From Vulcanimicrobiota bacterium (GTDB taxonomy: Bacteria; Vulcanimicrobiota; Xenobia; Xenobiales; JADMJV01): a stretch of DNA of 25,264 nucleotides. The first letter of the stretch is position 1. Every line of letters begins with the position of its first letter. Both the position numbers and the translations under genes were made by a program. The notes under the pieces were generated by a model. The model was given only the letters and a program-made list of their open reading frames with translations, did no database searches and had not been told where the DNA came from. The stretch is from contig JAEXNA010000234.1 in assembly GCA_023447635.1 (NCBI GenBank), positions 1 through 25,264 on the forward strand, read 5' to 3'. This document shows positions 1-8,174 of the stretch, piece after piece.

Positions 1-26
1 GCGGGCCCCCCCACCACCCCCAAGCG

Positions 27-896
27 TTGTGGCGCGGCTACGCCGCCCTGTCCCCTCCACCCGTACCTCCCTCCGTCCGCTCTCAGGCGCTGCAACCGCT
101 TGACCTGGATCGTGTCTTGCCCGAACTGCCCGAACTTCGCGACTGTCGCGAGGTGCAGCAGAACCACTATCACCATCTGGACGTCTTCGACCACACGGTC
201 GAGGTAGCGCAGCGGCTTCAGGAGTTTTTTGAGACAGGATTCCAAGGTCTCGCGCCCTGGGGTGACAGGCTGAAGGAGCACTTTGCGGCTCCATCGGGGG
301 CGCCCGACTGGTCTCGCGCCGCGCTGCTGATCCTGATGGGGCTGTGCCACGACCTGGGCAAGCCCGCCACCTGGAGCCTGCATCGCAGCGGTCGTATCCA
401 GTTCCTGGGGCACGAGACGATCAGCGAGAATCTGACCCGTCAGGTCGGGGCGCGGTGGGAGATGCCAGAGGCGCTGACCGAGCGGGTCGCGCGAGTGGTC
501 GGGTTGCACATGCTGCCGCTGCACTTCGTGAGCCGACCGGGACCGCCGTCGCAGCTTTACGAGATGTTCCGCCAGGCGGGCGACCTGTTGCCCGAACTGC
601 TCCTGCTGAGCCTGGCTGACGTCGCTTCGGCTCAGGGGCCGGCTCAGCCGTCGGACCGGGTGGACGAGCAAGAGGCTTTCGTCCTGGAGATGCTCGAGGA
701 GTTTTTCGAGCGCGGCTTCCTACGCTTTCCCAACACTCCGGTGTCGTCGGTGGACCTGGATCAGGAGCTTGGCGTGCCTGAAGGGCGCCTGCGGGAGCGT
801 CTGCTACACCAACTCACCTGTCTCTACGTGGACGGCGAGTTTCAGGGGCGTGAAGACGGCCTGTCGGTGGCTTCCGAGCTGATGGAAACCCTCTAG
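27..896 (+). CDS. HD-domain protein resembling the HD part of CCA-adding enzymes (possibly 5'-partial)
   Basis: Predicted metal-dependent phosphohydrolase of the HD superfamily. With the TTG at 27 as residue 1, the visible metal-binding pattern is H56 (in VFDHT), H108-D109 (LCHDLGKP), H129-E130 (LGHE) and H161. The stretch from about residue 27 (LDRVLPELPELRDC, then QQNHYHHLDVFDHT) is very like the HD region of bacterial tRNA nucleotidyltransferases and poly(A)-polymerase-like proteins, where it follows the nucleotidyltransferase head. No nucleotidyltransferase domain is visible. The frame is open to base 3 without a stop and the TTG start has no Shine-Dalgarno, so the gene may begin left of the window and be only the C-terminal half of a CCA-adding-type enzyme. 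HD fold is a confident call; function beyond phosphohydrolase is not. Confidence 0.75.
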   Translation: MWRGYAALSPPPVPPSVRSQALQPLDLDRVLPELPELRDCREVQQNHYHHLDVFDHTVEVAQRLQEFFETGFQGLAPWGDRLKEHFAAPSGAPDWSRAALLILMGLCHDLGKPATWSLHRSGRIQFLGHETISENLTRQVGARWEMPEALTERVARVVGLHMLPLHFVSRPGPPSQLYEMFRQAGDLLPELLLLSLADVASAQGPAQPSDRVDEQEAFVLEMLEEFFERGFLRFPNTPVSSVDLDQELGVPEGRLRERLLHQLTCLYVDGEFQGREDGLSVASELMETL

Positions 897-937
897 AAAA
901 CTCCACCTATCCCTGGTCCTCTGGCCGCAGCGTCCCG

Positions 938-1382
938 GTGGCGATAGAGACATCTGTCCGCGTCGGCCAGAGCCTTGAGCAGGCGGGGGTGGTGGAGCGC
1001 TTCTTCGCCCAGGGCGTGCCGTTCCACCGAACTCTGGCTCCTAACTCAGAGGGACGGAGACCTCGCGGCGTGTCGCGCCGTGATGAGGACCCACGAAGCG
1101 TTCATTGCACACCTTTTGGATAAGCGGCTGTGCGAGCTCATCGTCCCAGACCCCTCACTGGACTTCGACAGGGAGGTGCTGGACCGGCGCCTGCGAGAAG
1201 GCGAACTGGTTCTGGAGCAGGTCTCACTGCACCCCCTGCCAGGGCTTGGCCGGTTGCCGGTTCTGGTTCGAGTCTACGACTCGCCTTTGCGGGCCGATGA
1301 GCCCCTGCAGAAGCAACTTCTGAATACCACCAGGCTCGTCTGGTCTGGCCAGATTCACGGTTGGCCGCTTCCCGAGGTTTAA
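938..1382 (+). pseudogene. Frameshifted gene for an unknown protein of about 148 aa
   Basis: Two plus-strand frames join into one plausible protein. From GTG at 938 one frame gives a sensible N-terminus (QSLEQAGVVERFFAQGVPFH), but after about base 1030 it degenerates into Arg/Pro-rich sequence. The frame one base later (open from 975) is Arg/Ser/Trp-rich junk up to about 1028 and then becomes sensible (TELWLLTQRDGDLAACR, later RLPVLVRVYDSPLRADEP) to the stop at 1382. The switch lies near 1022-1040 and needs a +1 (or -2) shift. There is no obvious slippery heptamer, so a disabled gene or an assembly indel is more likely than programmed frameshifting. I recognise no family. It lies 41 nt after the HD gene on the same strand and converges with the next gene. 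Confidence 0.5.
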
Positions 1383-1405
1383 AGTCGGTTGGGTCTGGAG
1401 TCGGT

Positions 1406-2119
1406 CTAGGCGGCGGGGTTGGTTTGGCCGGGCTGGTAGCCGTCGGCCAGGTAGCCTTGCGGTGGAGGCGAGGCGATGGGGGCGGGGTGAGGGGCCACAG
1501 GCGTGGGGGGAGGCAGCAGCGCGGAGGGCGGTTCGTTGTCGTTGGCTGAAGTCAGCTTTTTCGTCTGCGTGACCGCAATGTCGACCAGGCCGCTGACGCC
1601 CAGGATGGTCAGTCCGATCGAGTTGACCACGGGGCAGCCCAGGGCGGTCATGGTCAGACCGGCCGCGTCGGCGATCTTCATCGAGGCGTCGTAAAGCTTG
1701 CCGTTCTTCAGGTCGCGCACGGCCATCCCGGTGTTCAGCGCCGCGCCGGCCAGGCCGAACCCGTCGCGAACGCCCTCAACCTCGGTCATCAGGCGCACGC
1801 CGCCCAGCAGCGAAACCGCTCCACCTGCGGTGTCCTCGAGAGCGCCCATCCAGTCGCGGTCTTTGAGTTCGGCGCCGATGTTGAACGCCGCGAACCCGGC
1901 GCCCAGAACCGACACCGTGTCTTGCACGCCACCAGGCAGCGGATTGTCGATCCACTCCAACCCTTCCGCGGCCTTGAACAGGCGGTTCACGTTCGAGATC
2001 GTCGAACGGGGTGCGGAAAGGATATCGGGCACCCTCGCGGAGTCCTTGGGAGGAGCGGGGGAGGCGCTGCGCGGGGCAGGCGGGCTAGAAGGCTTGGCCT
2101 GGTTGGTTCCGATCATCAT
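1406..2119 (-). CDS. Ala/Gly-rich protein of unknown function with Pro-rich ends
   Basis: 237 aa, unrecognised. The first 40 residues are Pro/Ser/Ala-rich and look disordered; residues about 65-185 are small-residue and hydrophobic; the last 40 are again Pro-rich (SALLPPPTPVAPHPAPIASP). There is no signal peptide. The core looks internally duplicated: residues about 72-107 and 120-161 share the pattern AA-(F/L)-N-x-G-x(3)-(K/R)-D, then G-x-L-x-D, with the shared Asn at 80 and 129. A third hydrophobic run follows (NSIGLTILGVSGLVDIAV). This could be a helical-hairpin, membrane-interacting or secreted protein, but that is a guess. The start is supported by AAGGTG about 9 nt upstream of tandem ATGs at 2119 and 2116. 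It converges with the frameshifted gene, 23 nt away. Confidence 0.7.
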   Translation of the reverse strand: MMIGTNQAKPSSPPAPRSASPAPPKDSARVPDILSAPRSTISNVNRLFKAAEGLEWIDNPLPGGVQDTVSVLGAGFAAFNIGAELKDRDWMGALEDTAGGAVSLLGGVRLMTEVEGVRDGFGLAGAALNTGMAVRDLKNGKLYDASMKIADAAGLTMTALGCPVVNSIGLTILGVSGLVDIAVTQTKKLTSANDNEPPSALLPPPTPVAPHPAPIASPPPQGYLADGYQPGQTNPAA

Positions 2120-2320
2120 CGAACCGTCACCTTAGCTGACCGGAGTGGACCTGTGCTGGCCAGACGGGTATGGCACGTTGCGAAAACGTTAACGTCGCCA
2201 GCGGTATGTCCAGATTCAAAGCGCATAAAAGTGCAGATGAGAGAACCTCATCGTAGCGCCGTTATATGAAGGGACGCTGAGTTCGCTGTGAGGAAGGCTC
2301 TCATATCATCCCTGAAGCAA
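2120..2320. other. Intergenic region, probable promoter of the Ala/Gly-rich gene
   Basis: About 200 nt with no convincing ORF. It is visibly richer in A/T than its surroundings, as expected of a promoter region. It holds a 10-bp perfect palindrome ACGTTAACGT at 2186-2195, which could be an operator, and near its lower-strand entry side an 8-bp hairpin (2311-2333) that overlaps the end of the methyltransferase gene. I could not fix a -35/-10 pair with confidence. Confidence 0.35.
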
Positions 2321-2333
2321 TCACCGCTTCAGG
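2311..2333 (-). other. 8-bp hairpin overlapping the methyltransferase stop codon
   Basis: CCTGAAGC (2311-2318) and GCTTCAGG (2326-2333) are perfect complements with a 7-nt loop. The stem spans the stop codon of the methyltransferase gene and is not followed by a U-run on the minus strand, so it could be an RNA 3'-end stabiliser or a weak, factor-dependent terminator rather than a standard intrinsic one. Confidence 0.35.
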
Positions 2334-2791
2334 TACAAAAACAGCGGAACGACCTCACCCCGCGATGAGGTCCAGGAGCTCTGCTCCGAATGCTTCCAGC
2401 CCGCCAGGGGGAACTGGTGAGTGACCACGCGGGCTCCCACGGGAAGCTCCTGCAGTTTGTCGGACAGAGCGTGCAGCGTGCGCTCGGTCAGATAGAGGAT
2501 GACCAGCGTCGCCTCGCTCAGATCCGTCTCCATAAAGTCCTGGCAGAGGATGGTAATCTTACCTTCCAGGTCGTGGTCGGCGACCCGAGACCAGGCCTCC
2601 TCCACCACCCCCTGCTGTAACTCCACCCCCACCCCCCGGGCGCCGTACTTTCGGGCCGCCGTGATTAGTACCCGACCGTCGCCGCAGCCCAGGTCGAACA
2701 CCACGTCGCGTGAGGTCACCTCTCCCATCTCGAGCTTGGCCCGGACCAGGCCGGGTGGAGTGGGGACATAGGGGTCGAAAAGTCGAGCCAT
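2321..2791 (-). CDS. Class I SAM-dependent methyltransferase
   Basis: 156 aa Rossmann-fold methyltransferase. The SAM-binding motif I is at residues 31-41 (VFDLGCGDGRV) and the acidic residue ending strand 2 is E58 (GVGVELQQG). An acidic post-motif (CQDFMETDL) is followed by a strand (ATLVILYLT). The start PYVPTPPGLVRAKLEM and the short length resemble the small family that includes ATP-synthase c-subunit lysine methyltransferase (FAM173-like) and bacterial relatives, so a protein lysine target is possible but unproven. The ATG overlaps the stop of the upstream esterase gene by one base (TAATG), which predicts translational coupling. The 3' end lies in a hairpin. Confidence 0.85.
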   Translation of the reverse strand: MARLFDPYVPTPPGLVRAKLEMGEVTSRDVVFDLGCGDGRVLITAARKYGARGVGVELQQGVVEEAWSRVADHDLEGKITILCQDFMETDLSEATLVILYLTERTLHALSDKLQELPVGARVVTHQFPLAGWKHSEQSSWTSSRGEVVPLFLYLKR

Positions 2792-3663
2792 TAATGAACC
2801 AGGCGGCTATCCGCCATAGGGAACAGCGCCTTCAGCACGTCTCCCACCCGCAGACTCCAGGACGCCTCGTCGTGATGGCTGCCTTCGATCTCGTGATAGA
2901 ACAGGTCGCGCTCGAGTTCATAACCGTGGTACAGCAGCACGGCGCGCAGAGTGCGCAGGTCGTCAATCAGGTCGTTGACCCCGTTGTCGTTGATGTCGGA
3001 ATCGATCTCTTCGGTGCCGGCGTCGACCCAGATGCGGGGTCGGGGCGAGGGCGCCTCGCCGCCTCCCATCGAGGTCAGGGTCCCGCGACGCCCCCACCAC
3101 AGCGAAGGCGACATCGAAGCGACCGACCCGAACTCCTTAGGATGGTTCCAGCCCAGATGCAGGGCCAGCAGGCCGCCCAGAGAGGACCCGATCACAGCCC
3201 GGTCCTCGGGCCGTCGCGACAGGCTGTACTCTGCTTCAAGATACGGCAGTAGCTCTCCCACCAGAAAAGCCGAGTACAGGTCGGCCCCTCCACCCCCGTG
3301 TTCCGGATCCGGGAAAGGCGTGTACTCCAGCACCCGGTCGGGGCTGTTGTAGACCGCGACCAGAATGACTGGACGGATCTGCTGCTCGGCGATCAGCCGC
3401 TCGGCCGTCTCGTTGACCGCCCAGTCCACGCCGAACACGGCGGTCTCGGGGTCGAAGATGTTCTGTCCGTCCTGCAGCAGCGCTACCGGGTAGGCGAAGG
3501 AGTCCTTCGAGGAGTAGCCCGGAGGCAGATAGACCACCACTTCGCGCGGACCTAGCAGGCGCGAGTCGACCATGTGTTCCCGCAGGTCGCCTTTGATCGA
3601 TTTGCGGGATCCGTCTAAGTAAGGGCGAAGGGGAAGCGAGCCGTAGCAAGGGTGTTTCTTCAC
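2791..3663 (-). CDS. Esterase D / enterochelin-esterase-like alpha/beta hydrolase
   Basis: 290 aa serine hydrolase of the putative esterase (esterase D/Fes-like) family. Diagnostic parts are the N-terminal VVVYLPPGYSS, the oxyanion-side LLQDGQNIFD, the nucleophile elbow IGSSLGGLLAL (Ser of GSSLG) and the catalytic His in EGSHHDEASW near the C-terminus. The acid residue probably lies in WVDAGTEE. Just after it, DINDNGVNDLIDDL resembles a dockerin or EF-hand calcium loop (D-x-N-x-N-G-x-N-D), unusual in this family and possibly a bound Ca2+ site. There is no signal peptide, so it is probably cytoplasmic. The start is GTG at 3663; the next in-frame ATG (3573) would lose conserved sequence. It is divergent from pirin across only 49 nt and coupled to the downstream methyltransferase. 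Confidence 0.85.
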   Translation of the reverse strand: MKKHPCYGSLPLRPYLDGSRKSIKGDLREHMVDSRLLGPREVVVYLPPGYSSKDSFAYPVALLQDGQNIFDPETAVFGVDWAVNETAERLIAEQQIRPVILVAVYNSPDRVLEYTPFPDPEHGGGGADLYSAFLVGELLPYLEAEYSLSRRPEDRAVIGSSLGGLLALHLGWNHPKEFGSVASMSPSLWWGRRGTLTSMGGGEAPSPRPRIWVDAGTEEIDSDINDNGVNDLIDDLRTLRAVLLYHGYELERDLFYHEIEGSHHDEASWSLRVGDVLKALFPMADSRLVH

Positions 3664-3712
3664 CCAGCATGGTTAGAAACGGGGGAACCCAACCCCTTTT
3701 GGAAGGTGCGCG

Positions 3713-4645
3713 ATGAGCTGGCAACTGGTGGCCAACAACGGGGCCGGAGACGAGTGTTCGCCGGAAGAGATCGAGATGGCGATCGTGCCGCGTACGGGCG
3801 ATATCGGCGGCTTCGAAGTGCAGCGAGCGCTACCGTTCCGCCACAAGCGGATGGTTGGCCCGTTCGTCTTCTGGGACCAGATGGGGCCGGGCGAATTTTT
3901 GACCGGCCAGGGCGTCGACGTGCGCCCGCATCCGCACATCGGGCTTTCCACCGTGACCTATCTTTTCAACGGGACGCTGGACCACCGCGACTCGCTGGGC
4001 ACGAACTGCACTATCACTCCCGGCGACGTGAACTTGATGACGGCGGGGCGCGGCATCGTGCATTCCGAGCGGACCGGGCTGGAGGTTCGCAAGCAGCCTT
4101 CGATGCTGTACGGAATTCAAAGTTGGGTGGCCACCCCAATGGCGCTGGAAGAAGGCGATCCGAAGTTCCACCATCAGGGCAAAGCCGACCTGCCTTCCTG
4201 GACGGACGGGGGCGTTCAGGGCCGCCTGATCATGGGCGATTTCGGCGGCCTGAGCTCGCCGGTTCCTACCGATTGGGAAACTGTGTACGCGGACATCGCC
4301 CTGGACCCCGGGGCTCGTTTTTCCATCCCCCCCGACCATGAGGAGAGGGCCTTGTACTTGTTGGAGGGGGAGGTCGAGATTGGAGGGCTGGGCTGGCCGC
4401 CGCGCCAGATGCTGGTGCTGAAACCGGGCAAGCCGGTCGACCTTCGCGCGGTCACTCCCGCTCGTGTGCTGCTGCTGGGGGGCGCCTGCATGGATGGGCC
4501 CCGCTACATCTGGTGGAACTTCGTGTCGTCTTCGAAGGAGCGGTTGGAGGAAGCCAAGCGGGCTTGGGCGGCCCGCGAGTTTCCGGCGGTGCCGGGCGAT
4601 GACGAGCGGGTGCCGATGCCGGGGGAGTCGGTCGATGGCGAGTAA
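3713..4645 (+). CDS. Pirin family protein
   Basis: 310 aa bicupin of the pirin family. The family signature is complete: RPHPHIGLSTVTYLF at 71-85, DHRDS, ITPGDVNLMTAGRGIVHSER at 101-120. The four metal ligands expected by analogy with human pirin are all present (H73, H75, H117, E119), so the N-terminal cupin should bind Fe. The C-terminal cupin (ALYLLEGEVEIGG) lacks such ligands, as is normal. Known roles vary (quercetin 2,3-dioxygenase activity, interaction with metabolic enzymes or transcription factors), so the substrate cannot be called. GGAAGG lies 7 nt before the ATG. The 3' end overlaps the next gene by 11 nt, indicating an operon of two. Confidence 0.93.
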   Translation: MSWQLVANNGAGDECSPEEIEMAIVPRTGDIGGFEVQRALPFRHKRMVGPFVFWDQMGPGEFLTGQGVDVRPHPHIGLSTVTYLFNGTLDHRDSLGTNCTITPGDVNLMTAGRGIVHSERTGLEVRKQPSMLYGIQSWVATPMALEEGDPKFHHQGKADLPSWTDGGVQGRLIMGDFGGLSSPVPTDWETVYADIALDPGARFSIPPDHEERALYLLEGEVEIGGLGWPPRQMLVLKPGKPVDLRAVTPARVLLLGGACMDGPRYIWWNFVSSSKERLEEAKRAWAAREFPAVPGDDERVPMPGESVDGE

Positions 4646-5171
4646 AGGCGAGAAGATGCCCCGCGGTCTGCAGATCGACCACCCGGAGGGCGGGCTGAGG
4701 CTGCGCTACGCCGACCACCGCGGGCCGGGCGTGCTGATCTTTCTGGCCGGGCTGTTCTGGACGGCGATGCTGATCCCGTCGGCGCGGTTTCTGGCCACGG
4801 GCGACGGTTTTGGCCTGGCCGAGGCGCTCACCATGGTGCCGTTCCTGGCGATGGCTTTCGGCTTCTGCTATATCGGGCTGGCCAAGATGTTGAACACGGC
4901 CGAGGTCATGGTGGGGCCCAGCCACATCTCGGTCAGGCACGCACCGCTCCCCTGGTTCGGGGCGGTCGAGGTTCCCCTGGCCGAAGTGGAGAGCTTCTCG
5001 GTCAAGCGGGACTTGAAGCCGCGCGACATCCGCCATCGGGTGACCGTGGCGCTGATGGCCGAACGCAAAGACGGCACGCAGCGAGCGTTGCTGCGTGCCA
5101 TCCCGGATGGGAAGGCGGCCAAGCGGATGCACCAGGAGGCTACGGCCTACCTGACCCAGTCGCGCGCTTAG
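4635..5171 (+). CDS. Small membrane protein with two TM helices and a PH-like cytoplasmic part
   Basis: 178 aa from the ATG at 4635, chosen because GGGGGAG lies about 7 nt upstream and the longer open frame to 4464 reads as Arg/Cys/Trp-rich shadow of the pirin gene. Two hydrophobic segments lie close together (GVLIFLAGLFWTAMLIPSA at about 29-47 and ALTMVPFLAMAFGFCYIGLA), followed by a beta-rich domain (MVGPSHISVRHAPLPW, then VPLAEVESFSVKRD) that resembles the two-TM plus PH-like layout of small bacterial bPH/YdbS-type proteins. Function is unknown. It overlaps pirin by 11 nt, and its stop overlaps the convergent NTF2-like gene's stop by 3 nt (CTTAGG). Confidence 0.8.
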   Translation: MASKGEKMPRGLQIDHPEGGLRLRYADHRGPGVLIFLAGLFWTAMLIPSARFLATGDGFGLAEALTMVPFLAMAFGFCYIGLAKMLNTAEVMVGPSHISVRHAPLPWFGAVEVPLAEVESFSVKRDLKPRDIRHRVTVALMAERKDGTQRALLRAIPDGKAAKRMHQEATAYLTQSRA

Positions 5172-5845
5172 GCGGCGTGGGGGGTCTTCTCCGGCATCGC
5201 TGACGAGTGATGCTCGGTGATTTTCCATTCGCCGTCGTGTCGTTCGTAAACGAAGGTGTAGCGAGCCTGCACGCTGTCGCCGTTGGCGAAGTCGAAGGTG
5301 TAGACGCCCGAGTTGATGGCCAGGTCGCCGAACGTGCGGATGTTGGACTCGTCGATGTGGCCCTTCGGCCCCTTGGCCATGAAGTGCACAAAGTAGTCTT
5401 TGATTTCGGCGTGGTTGTGACGAACCTTGTTGGACACGGTGGGCAACAGGATGGCGTCGGGAGCGTACTGCTCGACCACTTTGTCGGGGTTCCCGGTCTG
5501 CAGCGCGTTGTTCCAGTTGTCAAAGAGAGAAAGGATTTCGGTCTTCTCGGTGTCGCTGGCAGCAGCCCACAGGGGAGCGAAGCCGGGCACCGAGGCGGCG
5601 GCGACGTCGCCGGCCAGGCCCTGGGCCTGCAGCAGTTGGGGGCTGGTAGCACGGAAGGTGGCGGCAGCTTCGCTGCCTTGAGCGGCCAGGTTCGAGGGGA
5701 TGAGCGCCAGCCCAGCTTCGTCTACGGAGGCGGAGAAGCCGTCGGCGGGAGCCGAGGCGGCGTCGCTTTCCTTCTGGGGCGCCGCGGAACGGGTGGGAGC
5801 AAGATAGGCGGAAACGTTGGGGCCGGAGATGGACGATAAGGTCAT
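5168..5845 (-). CDS. NTF2-like (CaMKII-association/SnoaL type) domain protein
   Basis: 225 aa. Residues about 1-95 are Ala/Ser/Pro-rich and probably disordered, without a signal peptide. Residues about 100-218 form an NTF2-like fold: an N-terminal helix (TEKTEILSLFDNWNNALQTG), then PDKVVEQYAPDAILLPT, the His-containing HNHAEIKDYFVHFM, and the closing strands YTFVYERHDGEWKITEHHSS. This fits the CaMKII association-domain/SgcJ-like/DUF4440 superfamily. Members can be small enzymes or oligomerisation domains, so no substrate is proposed. AAGGA lies about 10 nt before the ATG. The long low-complexity N-terminal extension is unusual for this family and resembles the unknown protein at 1406-2119. 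Confidence 0.8.
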   Translation of the reverse strand: MTLSSISGPNVSAYLAPTRSAAPQKESDAASAPADGFSASVDEAGLALIPSNLAAQGSEAAATFRATSPQLLQAQGLAGDVAAASVPGFAPLWAAASDTEKTEILSLFDNWNNALQTGNPDKVVEQYAPDAILLPTVSNKVRHNHAEIKDYFVHFMAKGPKGHIDESNIRTFGDLAINSGVYTFDFANGDSVQARYTFVYERHDGEWKITEHHSSAMPEKTPHAA

Positions 5846-5977
5846 GGTCGAATGTTCCTTCTTTGTGCTGTTAAGCAGAGTACCATCCTCTCGGGGCGAC
5901 CATGTTACGGAATTATGAACGAAGTCCAGGATTATGAATGGAAAATGAGGACGGTGAAGCGGTCGTGAGGGACCCCT

Positions 5978-7453
5978 TCAGATCGGCAGAGAGTAGAGCA
6001 GATACTGCAACTGACTCTGGCTGGTGTCCAATCGCAGTGGAACGACGCCCTGAGGCGAACTGCCGGTGGCTCTCATCGAGATCCGGTAGAGGCCGCTTTC
6101 CGGGGCGCGGAAGGTCATGGTGTCGATGAGCGGCAGCACATTCCGAGTGGGGGTCTGAGTCTTCTGCGCAAAGCTGGTCTGGCTTCCGCCAGGACCTTCG
6201 ACGACCAGGTCGAGACGGCAGTCGACGTTGACCGGATCGACGGTGTCGGGACGGCCGAACTGCAGGCTGCCGGTCAGGCGCAGCAAGTCGCCCTGCAGCA
6301 GTTCGATCTCCTGGCTGTAGACCTCGACGGGAAGCCCGGTGGAGGGGAAGGTGTCGAGTTGGACGTGCTCCTGGCCAAAGCGGGCCAGTTCGCTGCCGTA
6401 CATCCCGAAGTGGGCGATTTCGAAGGAAGGCGATGCGGGCTCGATAGTCAGTCCCCGGCCAAAGGCGCCATAGACTCGCTGCTCCAGGAACTGTTCGCCG
6501 TCAGCGGGGACCCGCTGGAACCCCTCGAGCAGCATGGCCGCGAAGGGGTTCTGTTCATCCACATTCTGGCCGCCGTAGGGCGAGATAGCCTGACCGCCAG
6601 AGGTCAGCACTCCGGTGAACTGCTCCAATCCAAACGCCCCGGCGGCTACGGCCTGCGCGGTGGGTCGGAGAATGTCGCCCTGGTTGGCGGGGAAGGTCAG
6701 GCTGGCCAGCGGTTCTTGAACGTAGGGCGCCTGGCCCCAGACCTCTTTGCTCAGCGCCTGAGGCTGGTAGATGTCGGTGAGCAGTTTGGCTCCGGCGGCC
6801 CAGGCCTCGGCGAGTCCAGGATAGCTGCGGTACTGTTCGGCCAGCAGGCTGCCGTAGGCCAGGTTCTCCTGATGGTCCACCGTGACCGGGAAGTCGCCAT
6901 CGCTGTGGAACGCCGAGCCTTCAAGGGTGATGGTGAGCGGGCCGTCGTGCTCGGCCATGACCAGGGCAAAGGCCTGCATGGGAAGATGGTGACTGCCCGG
7001 CTGCGTGTTGATCTCGATCGAGCCGTTGCCGATCGGTTGACCATCCAGCAGCAGTCGGAGTTGCTGTCCCACCTCCGGTACGGTGTCCACCGTCAACTGG
7101 GTCTGGCCAAAGATGCGGAAGACGTCGCCGGCTTTGGCGTTGACTTCAAGCGTATACAGCGGCTGCCAGCCCTGATTCCCGGGCAGCACGGTGCTGCGCA
7201 GGTGCGACGTGGTGTGCACGTCGAGCAGAGCGCGCACGGGAGCGGCTTCGGCGGGCTCGGTCGCTGGGGGGCTCTGCGGCTTGGGGGCGGCCTTGGGCGC
7301 GGTAGCGGGTTTGGACGAGGGGCTGGTCTTGGGCGCACCAAGACCTCCCTGAGCCCAGGCCGGCGCCAGGGCCAGCAGGCAGAGCAAGAGGACGAGAGCT
7401 GTTCGCATGAGGTGCGCGCTTTTGCACGAGCGCGGATTCGAGACCTTTCCCAT
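5978..7453 (-). CDS. Secreted protein of unknown function with a Pro/Ala-rich linker
   Basis: 491 aa from the farthest ATG (7453), but residue 16 is a second ATG (7408) that begins an ideal Sec signal peptide: MRTALVLLLCLLALAPAWAQ with cleavage expected after AWA. Neither start has a good Shine-Dalgarno; I favour 7408. After the signal come about 40 Pro/Lys/Ala-rich residues and then a large beta-rich region with no recognised domain. The C-terminal third (DTMTFRAPESGLYRISMRAT) has the look of a pre-peptidase C-terminal/jelly-roll domain found in exported proteins. It is probably periplasmic or extracellular. Upstream on the same strand lies the acidic protein (106-nt gap) and downstream the NTF2-like protein (132-nt gap). 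Confidence 0.75.
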   Translation of the reverse strand: MGKVSNPRSCKSAHLMRTALVLLLCLLALAPAWAQGGLGAPKTSPSSKPATAPKAAPKPQSPPATEPAEAAPVRALLDVHTTSHLRSTVLPGNQGWQPLYTLEVNAKAGDVFRIFGQTQLTVDTVPEVGQQLRLLLDGQPIGNGSIEINTQPGSHHLPMQAFALVMAEHDGPLTITLEGSAFHSDGDFPVTVDHQENLAYGSLLAEQYRSYPGLAEAWAAGAKLLTDIYQPQALSKEVWGQAPYVQEPLASLTFPANQGDILRPTAQAVAAGAFGLEQFTGVLTSGGQAISPYGGQNVDEQNPFAAMLLEGFQRVPADGEQFLEQRVYGAFGRGLTIEPASPSFEIAHFGMYGSELARFGQEHVQLDTFPSTGLPVEVYSQEIELLQGDLLRLTGSLQFGRPDTVDPVNVDCRLDLVVEGPGGSQTSFAQKTQTPTRNVLPLIDTMTFRAPESGLYRISMRATGSSPQGVVPLRLDTSQSQLQYLLYSLPI

Positions 7454-7559
7454 AGGCGGTTGAACGGCTGTTCCGCCTTTTGGGTTCCAGGATCGGGGGA
7501 CCGTTCCGCTGGAGGGGGGAGGGGCTATACGGAGGCCCCTGGAGGACCGACCGCCAGGA

Positions 7560-7988
7560 TCAGAAGGTCGGGAATTCGTCTTCGGGGTCGTCGAGTTCGC
7601 TTTCGGCGGCCAGGTCGTCTTCGTCGGGGATCTCGCCGTCGTAGTCGTACACGGGCGGGGCGTGGTGCATCGATTCGAAGAAGGTGGCGTCGAAGTCGTG
7701 CAAGAGGTCGCGCAAGTGCAGGAAGGTCATACGTAAGCCGGCCAGGTCGTCGTCCATGGGGCTCTCGGATTCGCCGTTGACGTTGGTCAGGCGGGGTAGC
7801 GAGGTGGTGTACATCCGTCGGGCGGCGGCCATGATCTCGGCGATGCGATAGGCTACCGTCTCCCGGTCGGATTCCTCCATACACTCTTCCGTGCGCATGC
7901 GGTCATGGATCAGGCGGGTGATTTCCGCTTCCTCGGCGGCGGAGCCGGGTCCGTCGTCGGAGCGGCTGGGGGTGGAAAGGCTTGTCAT
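7560..7988 (-). CDS. Acidic protein of unknown function
   Basis: 142 aa, unrecognised. The middle is helical (RETVAYRIAEIMAAARRMY and MTFLHLRDLLHDFDATFFES) and the C-terminal 35 residues are very acidic (DYDGEIPDEDDLAAESELDD), like a flexible tail that may bind a basic partner. There is no signal peptide or TM segment. The start is well supported: AGGAGA lies 7 nt before the ATG. It is divergent from the 34-residue ORF across a 250-nt region holding a CRP-type box, which could in principle act on both. Confidence 0.75.
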   Translation of the reverse strand: MTSLSTPSRSDDGPGSAAEEAEITRLIHDRMRTEECMEESDRETVAYRIAEIMAAARRMYTTSLPRLTNVNGESESPMDDDLAGLRMTFLHLRDLLHDFDATFFESMHHAPPVYDYDGEIPDEDDLAAESELDDPEDEFPTF

Positions 7989-8174
7989 AGGGTTCTCCTG
8001 ATATGGTGCGGCGACGGTCGATCCCTTTTGGAATCACCACAGCTTTGGGTGAACTCGCGCTTGATTGGAGAATTCTGCCGAGACCAGGGGTCTCCTGTGA
8101 AGCTCTTCGTGGTGGCGGCGCGGAGGGGAGTTGGCGGGAAAGTCTACGGATGGGGTCCATTTGAGGGGGTCATG

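Noticed and set aside
5895..5970. Short plus-strand ORF of 17 codons beginning at the ATG of ttATGAACGAAG
   Set aside because: Weak ribosome site, no promoter or terminator, and no amino acid pattern to support it.
6359..7780. Plus-strand ORF opposite the secreted protein gene
   Set aside because: Ends in Arg/Gly repeats, has no SD, and the minus strand has a clear signal peptide.
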